Positions 7,749 to 14,082 of a stretch of 25,574 nt of DNA are shown piece after piece (the stretch's first letter is position 1; each line of letters starts with the position of its first letter). Both the position numbers and the translations under genes were made by a program. Source of the DNA: an uncultured Clostridium sp. (GTDB taxonomy: Bacteria > Bacillota > Clostridia > Lachnospirales > Lachnospiraceae); the NCBI GenBank assembly GCA_900541315.1, contig UQJF01000032.1, positions 1 through 25,574 of the forward strand, read 5' to 3'. The notes under the pieces were generated by a model, which was not told where the DNA came from, did no database searches, and saw only the letters and a program-made list of their open reading frames with translations.

Positions 7749-7822
7749 TGCTTTATAACTTCATTTATGTTTGTATCATTACTTTTTGCGTTGACACAAA
7801 CATTTACATCTGCTACTATAAT
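7743..7822. promoter_or_regulatory. divergent control region with mirrored -35 boxes
   Basis: TGTCAATGC (7743-7751) and GCGTTGACA (7788-7796) form an inverted repeat with 8 of 9 matches that contains the -35 boxes of both divergent promoters. For the rightward promoter TTGACA is 17 bases from TACTAT (7814-7819); a better TATAAT (7817-7822) is 20 bases away. The layout is what one expects for an XRE repressor that controls itself and the opposite operon; that part is inference. Confidence 0.5.
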
Positions 7823-7841
7823 ATCGTGGAGGTGTAACGTT

Positions 7842-8198
7842 GTGAATTTCACAGATAAACTGAAACTTATTCGGAAAACAAATGAAATGACGCAAGCTGA
7901 ATTTGCTGAATCCATAGGCATATCAAGAGGTAATCTTGCCAACATTGAGCGTGGTATTGTAAAACCCACACAGGTTTTCATCAACTGTGTTTCTCTCATG
8001 TATCACGTAGATAAAAACTGGCTATTAGATGATAACAATGATGATTTAAGCGGCTTGAATGGAAACGCCAATATCGTTTCTCTTATTGCAGACAAATACA
8101 GTCAGCTAGATGATGAATACAAGAAATTTATAGAAAATCAGATCAATGAGCTTTTAAAAATGCAAAAGCCATCTTCCGATCCACAAAAAAAGGTATGA
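7842..8198 (+). CDS. XRE-family transcriptional regulator
   Basis: The 118-residue protein has an N-terminal Cro/CI-type helix-turn-helix (MTQAEFAESIGISRGNLANI followed by ERGIVKP) near residues 16-45 and a helical C-terminal half (LDDEYKKFIENQINELLKM) that may dimerise. The start is GTG at 7842, seven bases after GGAGGTG; the longer frame to 7767 would run through the promoter. It is divergent from the cargo operon and convergent with the tyrosine recombinase, so it is the natural candidate for the island's lysogeny-type switch. Confidence 0.88.
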   Translation: MNFTDKLKLIRKTNEMTQAEFAESIGISRGNLANIERGIVKPTQVFINCVSLMYHVDKNWLLDDNNDDLSGLNGNANIVSLIADKYSQLDDEYKKFIENQINELLKMQKPSSDPQKKV

Positions 8199-8219
8199 GC
8201 ACTTCTCCGCTCATACCTT
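8190..8219. terminator. bidirectional terminator encoding both convergent C-termini
   Basis: AAGGTATGAGC (8190-8200) and GCTCATACCTT (8209-8219) form a perfect 11-bp stem with an 8-base loop. A run of A precedes it, giving a strong T run on the minus strand; on the plus strand the T run is poor. The two arms contain the final codons and stops of both neighbouring genes. Confidence 0.85.
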
Positions 8220-9125
8220 AACATATACTCTAAATAAATCCATCCGGTCCTTCCCATGACCTAATATTTCCGAAACTTCTCCCCACGCCTCTTCTTTCCC
8301 CATTCCACTGTTTATACGTTCCAAATACGCTTCTGTAGCATACATTTTCCGTATTGCATGAACTCCTGTCTTGGCTTCTTTGTATTCTGTAATTCCAAGG
8401 CGAAAACACTGTCTTTCCAAATATTGATTCAAACTATTCGCTCTCACTGGTGCTAATTTTTCTTCTGGACGCAGTGCCAAGATTAATTCTGTCAGTCTTC
8501 TTATATCCTTATTTTGAATTGGAATATCCCTTGAGCGTTTTCCTTTCCCATTATGAATATGTATGATTTTCTGATCTAAATTTATATCCTTTGCTCTTAT
8601 ATTTGTAATTTCTTCTGCCCTTGCACCTGTCATTCCCGCCAATTCCAGTCCAACACGGCTATAGCTTTTGCTATCTTTTGTATATGTCATTATGGTATCA
8701 TAATCCGCTCTGCTAAAGGCTTTATCCCGCACTTTTTTTGTATTTTCGTTCAAATTTATTTTTACATGTTCCATATAGTGTACAGATGTGCGATATTTCT
8801 TTGCTGCCAGCAATGCTAATTTGTCCAGTCTTGCTTTATATTGCAGCACCGTATTATTTGAGCATCCTCTGCATATAGAATCCTTTAAAAAGGCTTCCGC
8901 GTGTTCAGAACGGATATCCTTGATGTATTTAATTTGCGGATAATTAATTTTCAGATAATTAGCAAATTGTGCCCCTGTTTGAATCAAAGATTTTCGTGCT
9001 TTATAGCTATATACCTTATCTATCTTTCCTTTTCCAAGTTCCGCCTTTACAGCATGTTTGTCTATCCCCTCTTTGAAGCCATAATCCACAGCAGCTTTAA
9101 ATTGATATTGTAAATTATTCGACAT
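8211..9125 (-). CDS. tyrosine recombinase / site-specific integrase
   Basis: The protein of 304 residues has an N-terminal SAM-like core-binding domain (about 40-125) and a C-terminal catalytic domain with all expected residues: Arg169 in GARAEEI, Lys in GKGKRS (194-196), His256 and Arg259 in HAIR, His290 in LGHGKDR and the nucleophile Tyr301, only three residues from the end. It should therefore be active in strand exchange through a 3'-phosphotyrosine. The start is the ATG at 9125 after GGGGAGAGAAT; the GTG at 9143 used by the longest frame lies in an inverted repeat and lacks a ribosome site. Since the serine recombinase explains the island ends, this enzyme probably acts on another site. 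Confidence 0.92.
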   Translation of the reverse strand: MSNNLQYQFKAAVDYGFKEGIDKHAVKAELGKGKIDKVYSYKARKSLIQTGAQFANYLKINYPQIKYIKDIRSEHAEAFLKDSICRGCSNNTVLQYKARLDKLALLAAKKYRTSVHYMEHVKINLNENTKKVRDKAFSRADYDTIMTYTKDSKSYSRVGLELAGMTGARAEEITNIRAKDINLDQKIIHIHNGKGKRSRDIPIQNKDIRRLTELILALRPEEKLAPVRANSLNQYLERQCFRLGITEYKEAKTGVHAIRKMYATEAYLERINSGMGKEEAWGEVSEILGHGKDRMDLFRVYVKV

Positions 9126-9137
9126 ATTCTCTCCCCT

Positions 9138-9215
9138 ATGCACGCATTAACGGGCTTGTGATAACGCACTTTAATAAGCCATGTTACCCACACACAAGCC
9201 CGTTAATGCGTGCAT
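9138..9215. repeat. perfect 23-bp inverted repeat upstream of the tyrosine recombinase
   Basis: The arms 9138-9160 and 9193-9215 are perfectly complementary over 23 bp and are separated by 32 bp. The left arm ends 13 bases before the recombinase start codon and would form a very stable hairpin in its leader RNA. It is too long to be chance. It has no T run of a normal terminator. It could be a recombination site of the adjacent enzyme, a protein-binding site, or an RNA leader structure. Confidence 0.9.
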
Positions 9216-9273
9216 GACAATCCAAATTTTATACCATTCCAATGTACAAATACCAAATTTTTGTTCAGACTAC

Positions 9274-9480
9274 CTAACCGCTGATTATTTTCTCAGCAGT
9301 GACTAAATACCTCGCCCAGTCCAAGGCTGACAGGTACAATCCGCACATAAGCGGAGACTGGATTATACAGGCATACAAATCCAGAAATTTCAGCTGTTGC
9401 TTAGCCGCTGACGCATTTTTTAACTCCTTTCTGATTTCTCGCCTGATCAGGCTATTATGAATGATTAGATTTTCAGACAT
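9274..9480 (-). CDS. small hypothetical protein
   Basis: A 68-residue frame (starting MSENLIIHNSLIRREIRKEL) with a plausible mixed composition. The nearest purine-rich site, AGGTGA, is about 17 bases from the ATG, too far for a normal ribosome site, and a terminator lies at 9513-9549, leaving little room for its own promoter. It is kept because the amino acid composition looks protein-like and it lies in line with the neighbours. No family is recognised. Confidence 0.4.
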   Translation of the reverse strand: MSENLIIHNSLIRREIRKELKNASAAKQQLKFLDLYACIIQSPLMCGLYLSALDWARYLVTAEKIISG

Positions 9481-9512
9481 GTTGTATTGCTTTTATTTCA
9501 CCTGCGCAACAC

Positions 9513-9549
9513 AAAAAGAGCCCACTACCCCTTACGAAGTAGTAGACTC
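9513..9549 (-). terminator. terminator after the DUF6075 gene
   Basis: GAGCCCACTAC (9518-9528) pairs with GTAGTAGACTC (9539-9549) over 11 bp with two G-U pairs on the minus strand. Five T follow at 9513-9517 on that strand. It would end transcripts coming from the DUF6075 gene. Confidence 0.8.
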
Positions 9550-9646
9550 TGCATTCCATTAACATAAAACTAAATAAACCTACAAAAGTATATTACCGCA
9601 AATATGCAATCTGCGCAAGTAGTAATTCTAGATTTTCTAGTAATCT

Positions 9647-10045
9647 CTAGCAATTTTCCAGGTATGGGTAACGTATCTGGATTGCCTGCCAAAAATATTT
9701 TGCATACTCAATATTATCAAAAATATCCGCCACTGTATAACAAGCACTCTCTTGTAGTTGCCCCTCCACATCACCCTCATATAACCATACTGTCGGCATC
9801 CCATTATTAAACAAATTATAAGCTAACCTGGTTACCGCCATACTCCCAGATGTCTGCCATCCTGCTTCAATAGCCTCCGGTTTTATGCTGTGAGTTTCAA
9901 AATCATATAATTGTTCAATGTGTTCCCGCGTTCCCCGATCCAATGCCAATAAATAAAACAACGCCATGTGATATACATCATACCGCTTTGCTTCTACTTT
10001 CCACTGATTATATAACTGTTCATGCCGATCACTTTTAAATATCAT
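9647..10045 (-). CDS. DUF6075-family protein
   Basis: The 132-residue protein begins MIFKSDRHEQLYNQW and contains YHMALFYLLALDRGTREHIEQ, IEAGWQTSGSMAVTRLAYNLFN and a C-terminal DIFDNIEYAKYFWQAIQIRYP. This order matches my memory of the DUF6075 family, small proteins frequent in clostridial mobile elements and of unknown function. The ATG at 10045 follows GGAGAGGTGG; the longer frame to 10108 lacks such a site. It lies between the iterons and a terminator, so it may be a single-gene unit or follow the Rep gene. Confidence 0.75.
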   Translation of the reverse strand: MIFKSDRHEQLYNQWKVEAKRYDVYHMALFYLLALDRGTREHIEQLYDFETHSIKPEAIEAGWQTSGSMAVTRLAYNLFNNGMPTVWLYEGDVEGQLQESACYTVADIFDNIEYAKYFWQAIQIRYPYLENC

Positions 10046-10147
10046 ACTATCCACCTCTCCAGACTTATACCAGACATTGTGTACCACACTATTTAACACC
10101 ATACTCATGTATAATTATATATATTTATAATTATTTTAGGCAGATGC

Positions 10148-10235
10148 TAATATTGCATCCCTCCATAGCAAATACTGCATCCCTCTGCAACAAGTATTGC
10201 ACTCCAGAGATACAAATTCTGCATCCCTGGGACGT
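10148..10235. repeat. four iterons with an exact 22-bp period
   Basis: Units start at 10148, 10170, 10192 and 10214. Their shared part reads approximately AAATAYTGCATCCCT, with the third copy more divergent (TATTGCACTCCA). The exact 22-bp spacing places the sites on the same face of the helix, two turns apart. They begin 31 bases past the stop of the RepA_N-like gene. Such arrays are typical binding sites for a replication initiator or a repressor. Confidence 0.85.
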
Positions 10236-10266
10236 GCAATATTTACACCTGTTACTCTGTACATGA

Positions 10267-10617
10267 TCAGTGTATAATATCTGCAAGAGCAAGCACATAG
10301 TATATATTACAATACCCAATATCTATCTGCTTAATCAATAGGCCTGCATCCTGCAACTCTCGCATACATTTACGCGCTGTGTTTGGAGATATACCCAAAT
10401 CCTGGCTAATCGCCCCGATGGGATACTTGATGTAGGCTCTATTCAATGGATCCGTATGGCCTTCTCTCAGGGCCCAGTCAGTGCGATCCAGCATCAATGC
10501 ATATAGCATCTTTGCTTCCAGCGACAAACCTGTCTCTTTTAATATCGACCGTGGCACTCTCAAAAATCCAAAACCTTTTATTTTATCCCCTCGTTTTATA
10601 TATCTATATTGTTCCAT
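10267..10617 (-). CDS. RepA_N-like replication initiator, short form
   Basis: The 116-residue protein matches the N-terminal winged-helix part of RepA_N initiators: GFGFLRVPRSILKETGLS, AKMLYALMLDR, YIKYPIGAISQDLGIS and a second recognition-type helix with NTARKCMREL. Family members of plasmids usually have 250 or more residues, with a host-specific C-terminal domain that is absent here. AAGGAGGT lies five bases before the ATG at 10617. With the adjacent iterons it forms a possible minimal replicon for the excised circle. Alternatively it only acts as a transcription factor on those repeats. Confidence 0.72.
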   Translation of the reverse strand: MEQYRYIKRGDKIKGFGFLRVPRSILKETGLSLEAKMLYALMLDRTDWALREGHTDPLNRAYIKYPIGAISQDLGISPNTARKCMRELQDAGLLIKQIDIGYCNIYYVLALADIIH

Positions 10618-10654
10618 ATTTACCTCCTTAAAAAATCAAAAATCGTAAAAACAC

Positions 10655-10677
10655 GAGAGCGGCCATAGACCGCTCTC
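10655..10677 (-). terminator. hairpin with T run just inside the right end
   Basis: GAGAGCGG (10655-10662) and CCGCTCTC (10670-10677) form a perfect 8-bp stem with a 7-base loop. On the minus strand GTG and five T follow. It stands between the interrupted amidase start and the Rep gene and could stop host transcription from entering the island or act as an attenuator of Rep. Confidence 0.65.
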
Positions 10678-10712
10678 AGCATACAAGCCACTATTCATTT
10701 TCGATTTTTCAA

Positions 10713-10742
10713 GTCGCGCAAATTACATCCCCCGTGACCGGC
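10713..10742. other. right attachment junction of the island
   Basis: The core CCGTGACCGGC (10732-10742) repeats the left core. On the element side GTCGCGCAAATTA (10713-10725) is the inverted counterpart of the left half-site. Joining the element sides gives a 46-bp attP whose dyad centre is the TG at 10735-10736, equal to 2471-2472 at the left, inside the core. Confidence 0.85.
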
Positions 10743-10772
10743 ATCCAAAATGACTTTTTTATTTCCAGCCAT
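10732..10772 (-). pseudogene. amidase N-terminal fragment (first 15 codons)
   Basis: From the ATG at 10772 the frame reads MAGNKKVILDAGHGG and then enters island sequence (CNLRDL). DAGHGG is the first zinc-ligand motif of Amidase_3 enzymes. Within the shared core the frame is the same as in the C-terminal part at 1726-2478, so excision gives MAGNKKVILDAGHGG joined to DEPGAIYNGRKEKDD. GGAG lies eight bases upstream of the start, inside a hairpin. Confidence 0.9.
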
Positions 10773-10777
10773 AAAAT

Positions 10778-10824
10778 AAGCTCCTTCACATAGGTCTGTC
10801 TCTATACCATATGTGAAGAAGCTT
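10778..10824 (-). promoter_or_regulatory. hairpin covering the amidase ribosome binding site
   Basis: The arms 10778-10792 and 10810-10824 pair over 15 bp with one G-U pair on the minus-strand RNA, with a 17-base loop. The GGAG of the amidase gene (10781-10784) is in the 3' arm, so the folded leader would hide it. The hairpin is followed by TTATTTT, so a weak terminator is an alternative reading. The rest of 10825-11038 holds two short palindromes (GTCAGAAATCTGAC and GCAAGCTTGC) and no gene. Confidence 0.65.
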
Positions 10825-11038
10825 ATATATGTTACATCTATTTTTACATGGAGTAATCCACTGCAGTTATATAAGTTATACCAGAGGAAAAAAGTCAGAA
10901 ATCTGACGCAAGCTTGCTTGCAGGAAGATTTTTAAACTTAGGATCCACCAGAGCCAATAAATAACAGGGTGCCTGGTTTTTACACCCCTCCCCATATTTC
11001 AAAAAAATAAATAAAAATACTAAAATTATATATTTACT

Positions 11039-11947
11039 TTAAAAATATGCAATTTCTGACATCTTTCCATTTGAAGCTATAAAAAATTTTCCCATATCAG
11101 AATCAAATAATAATGATTTCTCAGGCTTAAGCATATCCAACTCTTCCGGTATACTACTTGCAACAATAAAACTGTTTGAACTCAGGGAAAGCAGATCATG
11201 ATTGCCTACAAAATATTGTCCTATTGATCTCCAGAAATTTGCACCAAATGTCTGCATACTATATAAAACCAGATCCATCTCATCCTCAATATCTACCCCA
11301 TAGATCATTTCAGCAACACGAATCAGAAATGTTTTCTCAATGCCTGATATAACTACAATTTGGCGGGATCCCAGATTGTAAACCATTTTCTGGCATATAA
11401 CTTTTCCAAAGTTTTCACCTTGATAGTTTCTATTTATAATCTTCACATTTGCTGCAACATTGAGAAATGAAATCAAATTTGTATTGATCACATTTTTCAG
11501 CTGCTCTTCAAAATCACTATTGTATGAAGATATGGCTGAGACTCCTTTCCCTACAATTGCCATATCTTCTGTTATTATATGTTCCAAAAGCCATCCAATT
11601 CCATCTCCCACAATTTCTGCTATCTCTTTTTTGCTGCATTCATTGCGCTTTACAATGTCTGCGTTTTTTTTCAGCAGCATATTATAAAACTCGTCATGCA
11701 GCATCTTATGAAATTCATAACCGGCATAACCTATCTCCCGCATATATATTTCTTCACTCTTTGCATGCCTTTTAAAATATCTAAGCATATATTCCAGAGT
11801 TTCCTTCATAAGGAATAACCGATACTTCGCATCATCTCCTCTCTCCATTACTTTATTATAAATCTGATCTGATATCCGAAACAATTCTTTATGCTCTTCA
11901 TCAAATTTATCTATGCCCATAAGATAATTTTTACTCCATTTGATCAT
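11039..11947 (-). CDS. bacteriohemerythrin fused to a CheX-like domain
   Basis: The 302-residue protein starts with a complete hemerythrin domain: His19 in DEEHKE, His61 and Glu65 in HAKSE, His80 and His84 in HKMLH, and His123 and Asp128 in HIITED, the full set of di-iron ligands for O2 binding. The C-terminal half (from about residue 165) resembles CheX/CheC phosphatases, with TFGANFW at the helix where CheX has its ExxN motif; the asparagine is present but the glutamate position appears to be phenylalanine. It may be an oxygen sensor with a binding rather than a phosphatase output. The ATG at 11947 follows GGGAGACGACAAA; an ATG at 11965 is possible. Confidence 0.8.
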   Translation of the reverse strand: MIKWSKNYLMGIDKFDEEHKELFRISDQIYNKVMERGDDAKYRLFLMKETLEYMLRYFKRHAKSEEIYMREIGYAGYEFHKMLHDEFYNMLLKKNADIVKRNECSKKEIAEIVGDGIGWLLEHIITEDMAIVGKGVSAISSYNSDFEEQLKNVINTNLISFLNVAANVKIINRNYQGENFGKVICQKMVYNLGSRQIVVISGIEKTFLIRVAEMIYGVDIEDEMDLVLYSMQTFGANFWRSIGQYFVGNHDLLSLSSNSFIVASSIPEELDMLKPEKSLLFDSDMGKFFIASNGKMSEIAYF

Positions 11948-12085
11948 TTTGTCGTCTCCCTTCATGTCTTTATACTGTCAATATGCCTACATTATCCAAT
12001 TTTGCAGTTAACGCTTTAAGCATTATATCATTCCCATTTTACATTTTCAATACGCGAACTTTACATTTTTAATGAAATATAAAAA

Positions 12086-12130
12086 GCGCCTCCCGGATTC
12101 AGAATATATTCATTCTGTTCCAAGAGACGC
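12086..12130 (-). terminator. terminator after the Lrp gene
   Basis: On the minus strand GCGTCTC pairs with GAGGCGC (outer stem, arms 12124-12130 and 12086-12092), enclosing an inner ACAGAAT/ATTCTG stem, and five T follow. It lies 65 bases after the Lrp stop and closes the dapF-dapL-lrp run. Confidence 0.8.
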
Positions 12131-12194
12131 ACTCACTGTCTTTTTATAAAAATGACTACTTATTCATACATATTTTTTCAATTATCTGTAATCC

Positions 12195-12641
12195 TTACAC
12201 CACATCCACATCCACGCCTCTTGGACCCACATGGGTGGAAAATACGATCTGGGTACTGGTCTTTCCAAATTTCTGAAGCTGTCCGATAAAAATATCCAGT
12301 TCCATAGTTGTCTGAAATGCAACCTTCATTAACATGGAATATTCACCTGTAACACAGCTGCATTCCAATACATTGGGTACTGACTCTGCATAGGCATAAA
12401 ACTTCGGTTTATCTTCTGGTATCACATCCAGATTAATAAACGCTAAAATATGATAACCTAATTTCATGGGATCTACCATGGCATGATACCCGGCGATGAC
12501 CCCGTCTTTTTCCAGTTTTTCTATTCTTGCAGAAACGGCCGGAGATGACAGGAATGTCTTTTCTGCGATCGTTTTTAAAGACATTCTGGCATTTTCCTGC
12601 AAAAGTTTTAATATTTTACGGTCGATATCATCCATGAGCAT
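12195..12641 (-). CDS. Lrp/AsnC-family transcriptional regulator
   Basis: The 148-residue protein has the N-terminal winged HTH (TIAEKTFLSSPAVSARIEKL) and the C-terminal RAM ligand-binding domain (GYHILAFINLDVIPED, ECSCVTGEYSMLMKV). Members sense amino acids and form octamers on DNA. GGAGG precedes the ATG at 12641 by eight bases; the ATG two codons later is an alternative. It lies 72 bases after dapL on the same strand and may respond to lysine, DAP or another amino acid of the pathway, but this is inferred only from location. Confidence 0.9.
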   Translation of the reverse strand: MLMDDIDRKILKLLQENARMSLKTIAEKTFLSSPAVSARIEKLEKDGVIAGYHAMVDPMKLGYHILAFINLDVIPEDKPKFYAYAESVPNVLECSCVTGEYSMLMKVAFQTTMELDIFIGQLQKFGKTSTQIVFSTHVGPRGVDVDVV

Positions 12642-12713
12642 TTAGACTCCCTCCTGACTTTCATTTAAGGTGATGTCACCGCCAGGTGACATATCCCTTT
12701 ACTTACAAAGCGC

Positions 12714-13934
12714 TTACTTACGAAGCGCTTTCATACGCTCCACTGCCTCTACTGTATTTTCATATGTATTAAATGCAGTCAGACGGAAATATCCTTCTCC
12801 ACTTGGTCCGAAGCCGCTGCCCGGTGTTCCCACTACATTCGCCTCTGAAAGCAGGTAATCAAAAAACTCCCAACTGGTCATTCCTTCATTTACCTTCATC
12901 CAAACATATGGGGAATTAACTCCGCCAAATACAGTATAGCCTGCTTCCTTTAATCCGTCATAGATCACTTTTGCATTTCTCTTATAATAAGCAACCTGCT
13001 CCATGACCTGTTTATTTCCCTCTTCAGAGTAAACAGCTTCACCTGCTCTCTGTTCAATATAAGGAGCACCGTTGAACTTGGTCCCATGACGTCTTGCCCA
13101 TAAAGAATGAAGCATTACATCGCCGCTCTTTAAATCCTTCGGGATAACAGTATATCCTAAGCGGACACCGGTAAATCCAGCCTTTTTGGAGAAGGAACGG
13201 AACTCAATGGCACAGGTTCTTGCTCCTGGGATCTCATAAATGCTGTGCGGAACATCCTCTTCAGAAATATAAGCCTCATAAGCTGCGTCATATAAGATAA
13301 CAGCGCCTTTTTCATTTGCGTAATCAACCCATACCTTTAACTGCTCCTTTGTAAGAGTAGTTCCTGTTGGGTTATTTGGAACACAAAGATAGATCAGGTC
13401 AGGAGTTTCTTTTGGAAGTTTCGGAACAAAACCATTTTCTGCAGTACACGGCATGTAGATCACATTGCTCCAGGTACCTTTGCCCTCATCATATTCACCA
13501 GTACGTCCAGCCATAACATTGGTATCGACATAAACTGGATAAACCGGATCACAAACTGCGATCTTACTGTCTGCACTGAAGATTTCCTGGATATTTCCGG
13601 TGTCGCTTTTTGCACCGTCAGAAACAAAGATCTCATCAGCCTCTATCTGGCATCCTCTTTCCTGAAAATCCTTTTTCGCAATGGTCTCTCTTAAAAATGC
13701 ATATCCCAGATCAGGTGCATATCCATGGAAGGTTTCAGCATGTCCCATTTCCTCCACTGCCTTATGCATGGCATCAATGATCGCCGGTGCGATTGGGAGA
13801 GTTACATCACCGATTCCCAGACGGATCAGCTTTTTATCCGGGTTTTCTTTCTGGTATGCAGCCACTTTTTTTGCAATGGTAGAAAATAAATAGCTTCCCG
13901 GCAGTTTCAGATAATTTTCATTTACTCTAAACAT
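12714..13934 (-). CDS. dapL: LL-diaminopimelate aminotransferase
   Basis: This 406-residue type I PLP aminotransferase converts tetrahydrodipicolinate and glutamate directly to LL-diaminopimelate and 2-oxoglutarate, bypassing the acylated intermediates. Family features are the N-terminus [28 protein letters not shown], the substrate loop [11 protein letters not shown], the PLP lysine in [12 protein letters not shown], and the arginine in YFRLTAFN. The start is the ATG at 13934 after GGAGGATGAAAGT. The next enzyme of the pathway, DapF, is encoded immediately upstream, so both last steps before meso-DAP are side by side. Confidence 0.95.
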   Translation of the reverse strand: MFRVNENYLKLPGSYLFSTIAKKVAAYQKENPDKKLIRLGIGDVTLPIAPAIIDAMHKAVEEMGHAETFHGYAPDLGYAFLRETIAKKDFQERGCQIEADEIFVSDGAKSDTGNIQEIFSADSKIAVCDPVYPVYVDTNVMAGRTGEYDEGKGTWSNVIYMPCTAENGFVPKLPKETPDLIYLCVPNNPTGTTLTKEQLKVWVDYANEKGAVILYDAAYEAYISEEDVPHSIYEIPGARTCAIEFRSFSKKAGFTGVRLGYTVIPKDLKSGDVMLHSLWARRHGTKFNGAPYIEQRAGEAVYSEEGNKQVMEQVAYYKRNAKVIYDGLKEAGYTVFGGVNSPYVWMKVNEGMTSWEFFDYLLSEANVVGTPGSGFGPSGEGYFRLTAFNTYENTVEAVERMKALRK

Positions 13935-13960
13935 ACTTTCATCCTCCATTAACGCAAACG

Positions 13961-14008
13961 CTCCCAGGACCTTTGAACCTACAACGTCGTAGATCCAAGG
14001 CCTGAGAG
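13961..14008 (-). promoter_or_regulatory. long leader hairpin before dapL
   Basis: CTCCCAGG (13961-13968) pairs with CCTGAGAG (14001-14008), continuing inward through CCTT/AAGG to CTAC/GTAG around the tip. The 48-base structure ends 13 bases before the GGAGG of dapL. On the plus strand a T run follows (TAATTTTTTC), on the minus strand none. It may be a leader, processing or attenuation structure. A second palindrome, GTCAAAAGTATTTTGAC, is at 14045-14061. Confidence 0.5.
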
Positions 14009-14082
14009 TGTAATTTTTTCAGGTTTGTATATTCTGCTGTTGGTGTCAAAAGTATTTTGACCCCTCTGAAATATACTCATAT

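Larger units (their letters stand above)
2472..10735. mobile_element. integrated element of about 8.26 kb inserted in an amidase gene
   Basis: The boundaries are set by the shared 11-bp core at both ends and by exact restoration of the amidase frame when the flanks are joined. The contents are: large serine recombinase with small upstream ORFs, terminator, cargo operon of five genes, XRE regulator, tyrosine recombinase with inverted repeat, small ORF, DUF6075 protein, iterons and a RepA_N-like initiator. I see no relaxase, coupling protein, capsid or terminase genes, so it is neither a self-transmissible conjugative element nor a phage. It could be an integrative plasmid-like element or a satellite that needs a helper. 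The internal sequence looks more AT-rich than the flanking housekeeping genes. Confidence 0.88.

Noticed and set aside
7745..7999. 84-codon minus-strand frame across the XRE gene start
   Set aside because: Antisense to the regulator and across its promoter; no protein-like features.
10148..10235. possible CRISPR array
   Set aside because: The copies are adjacent 22-bp units without variable spacers of 25-40 bp, and no cas genes are present.
10131..10319. 62-codon minus-strand frame over the iterons
   Set aside because: It arises from the repeated 22-bp units and overlaps the end of the Rep gene; cysteine-rich repeats and no ribosome site.
13955..14082. lysine riboswitch or T-box before dapL
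   Set aside because: The hairpin is strong, but neither the lysine riboswitch core nor a T-box sequence (TGGNACCGCG type) is visible.
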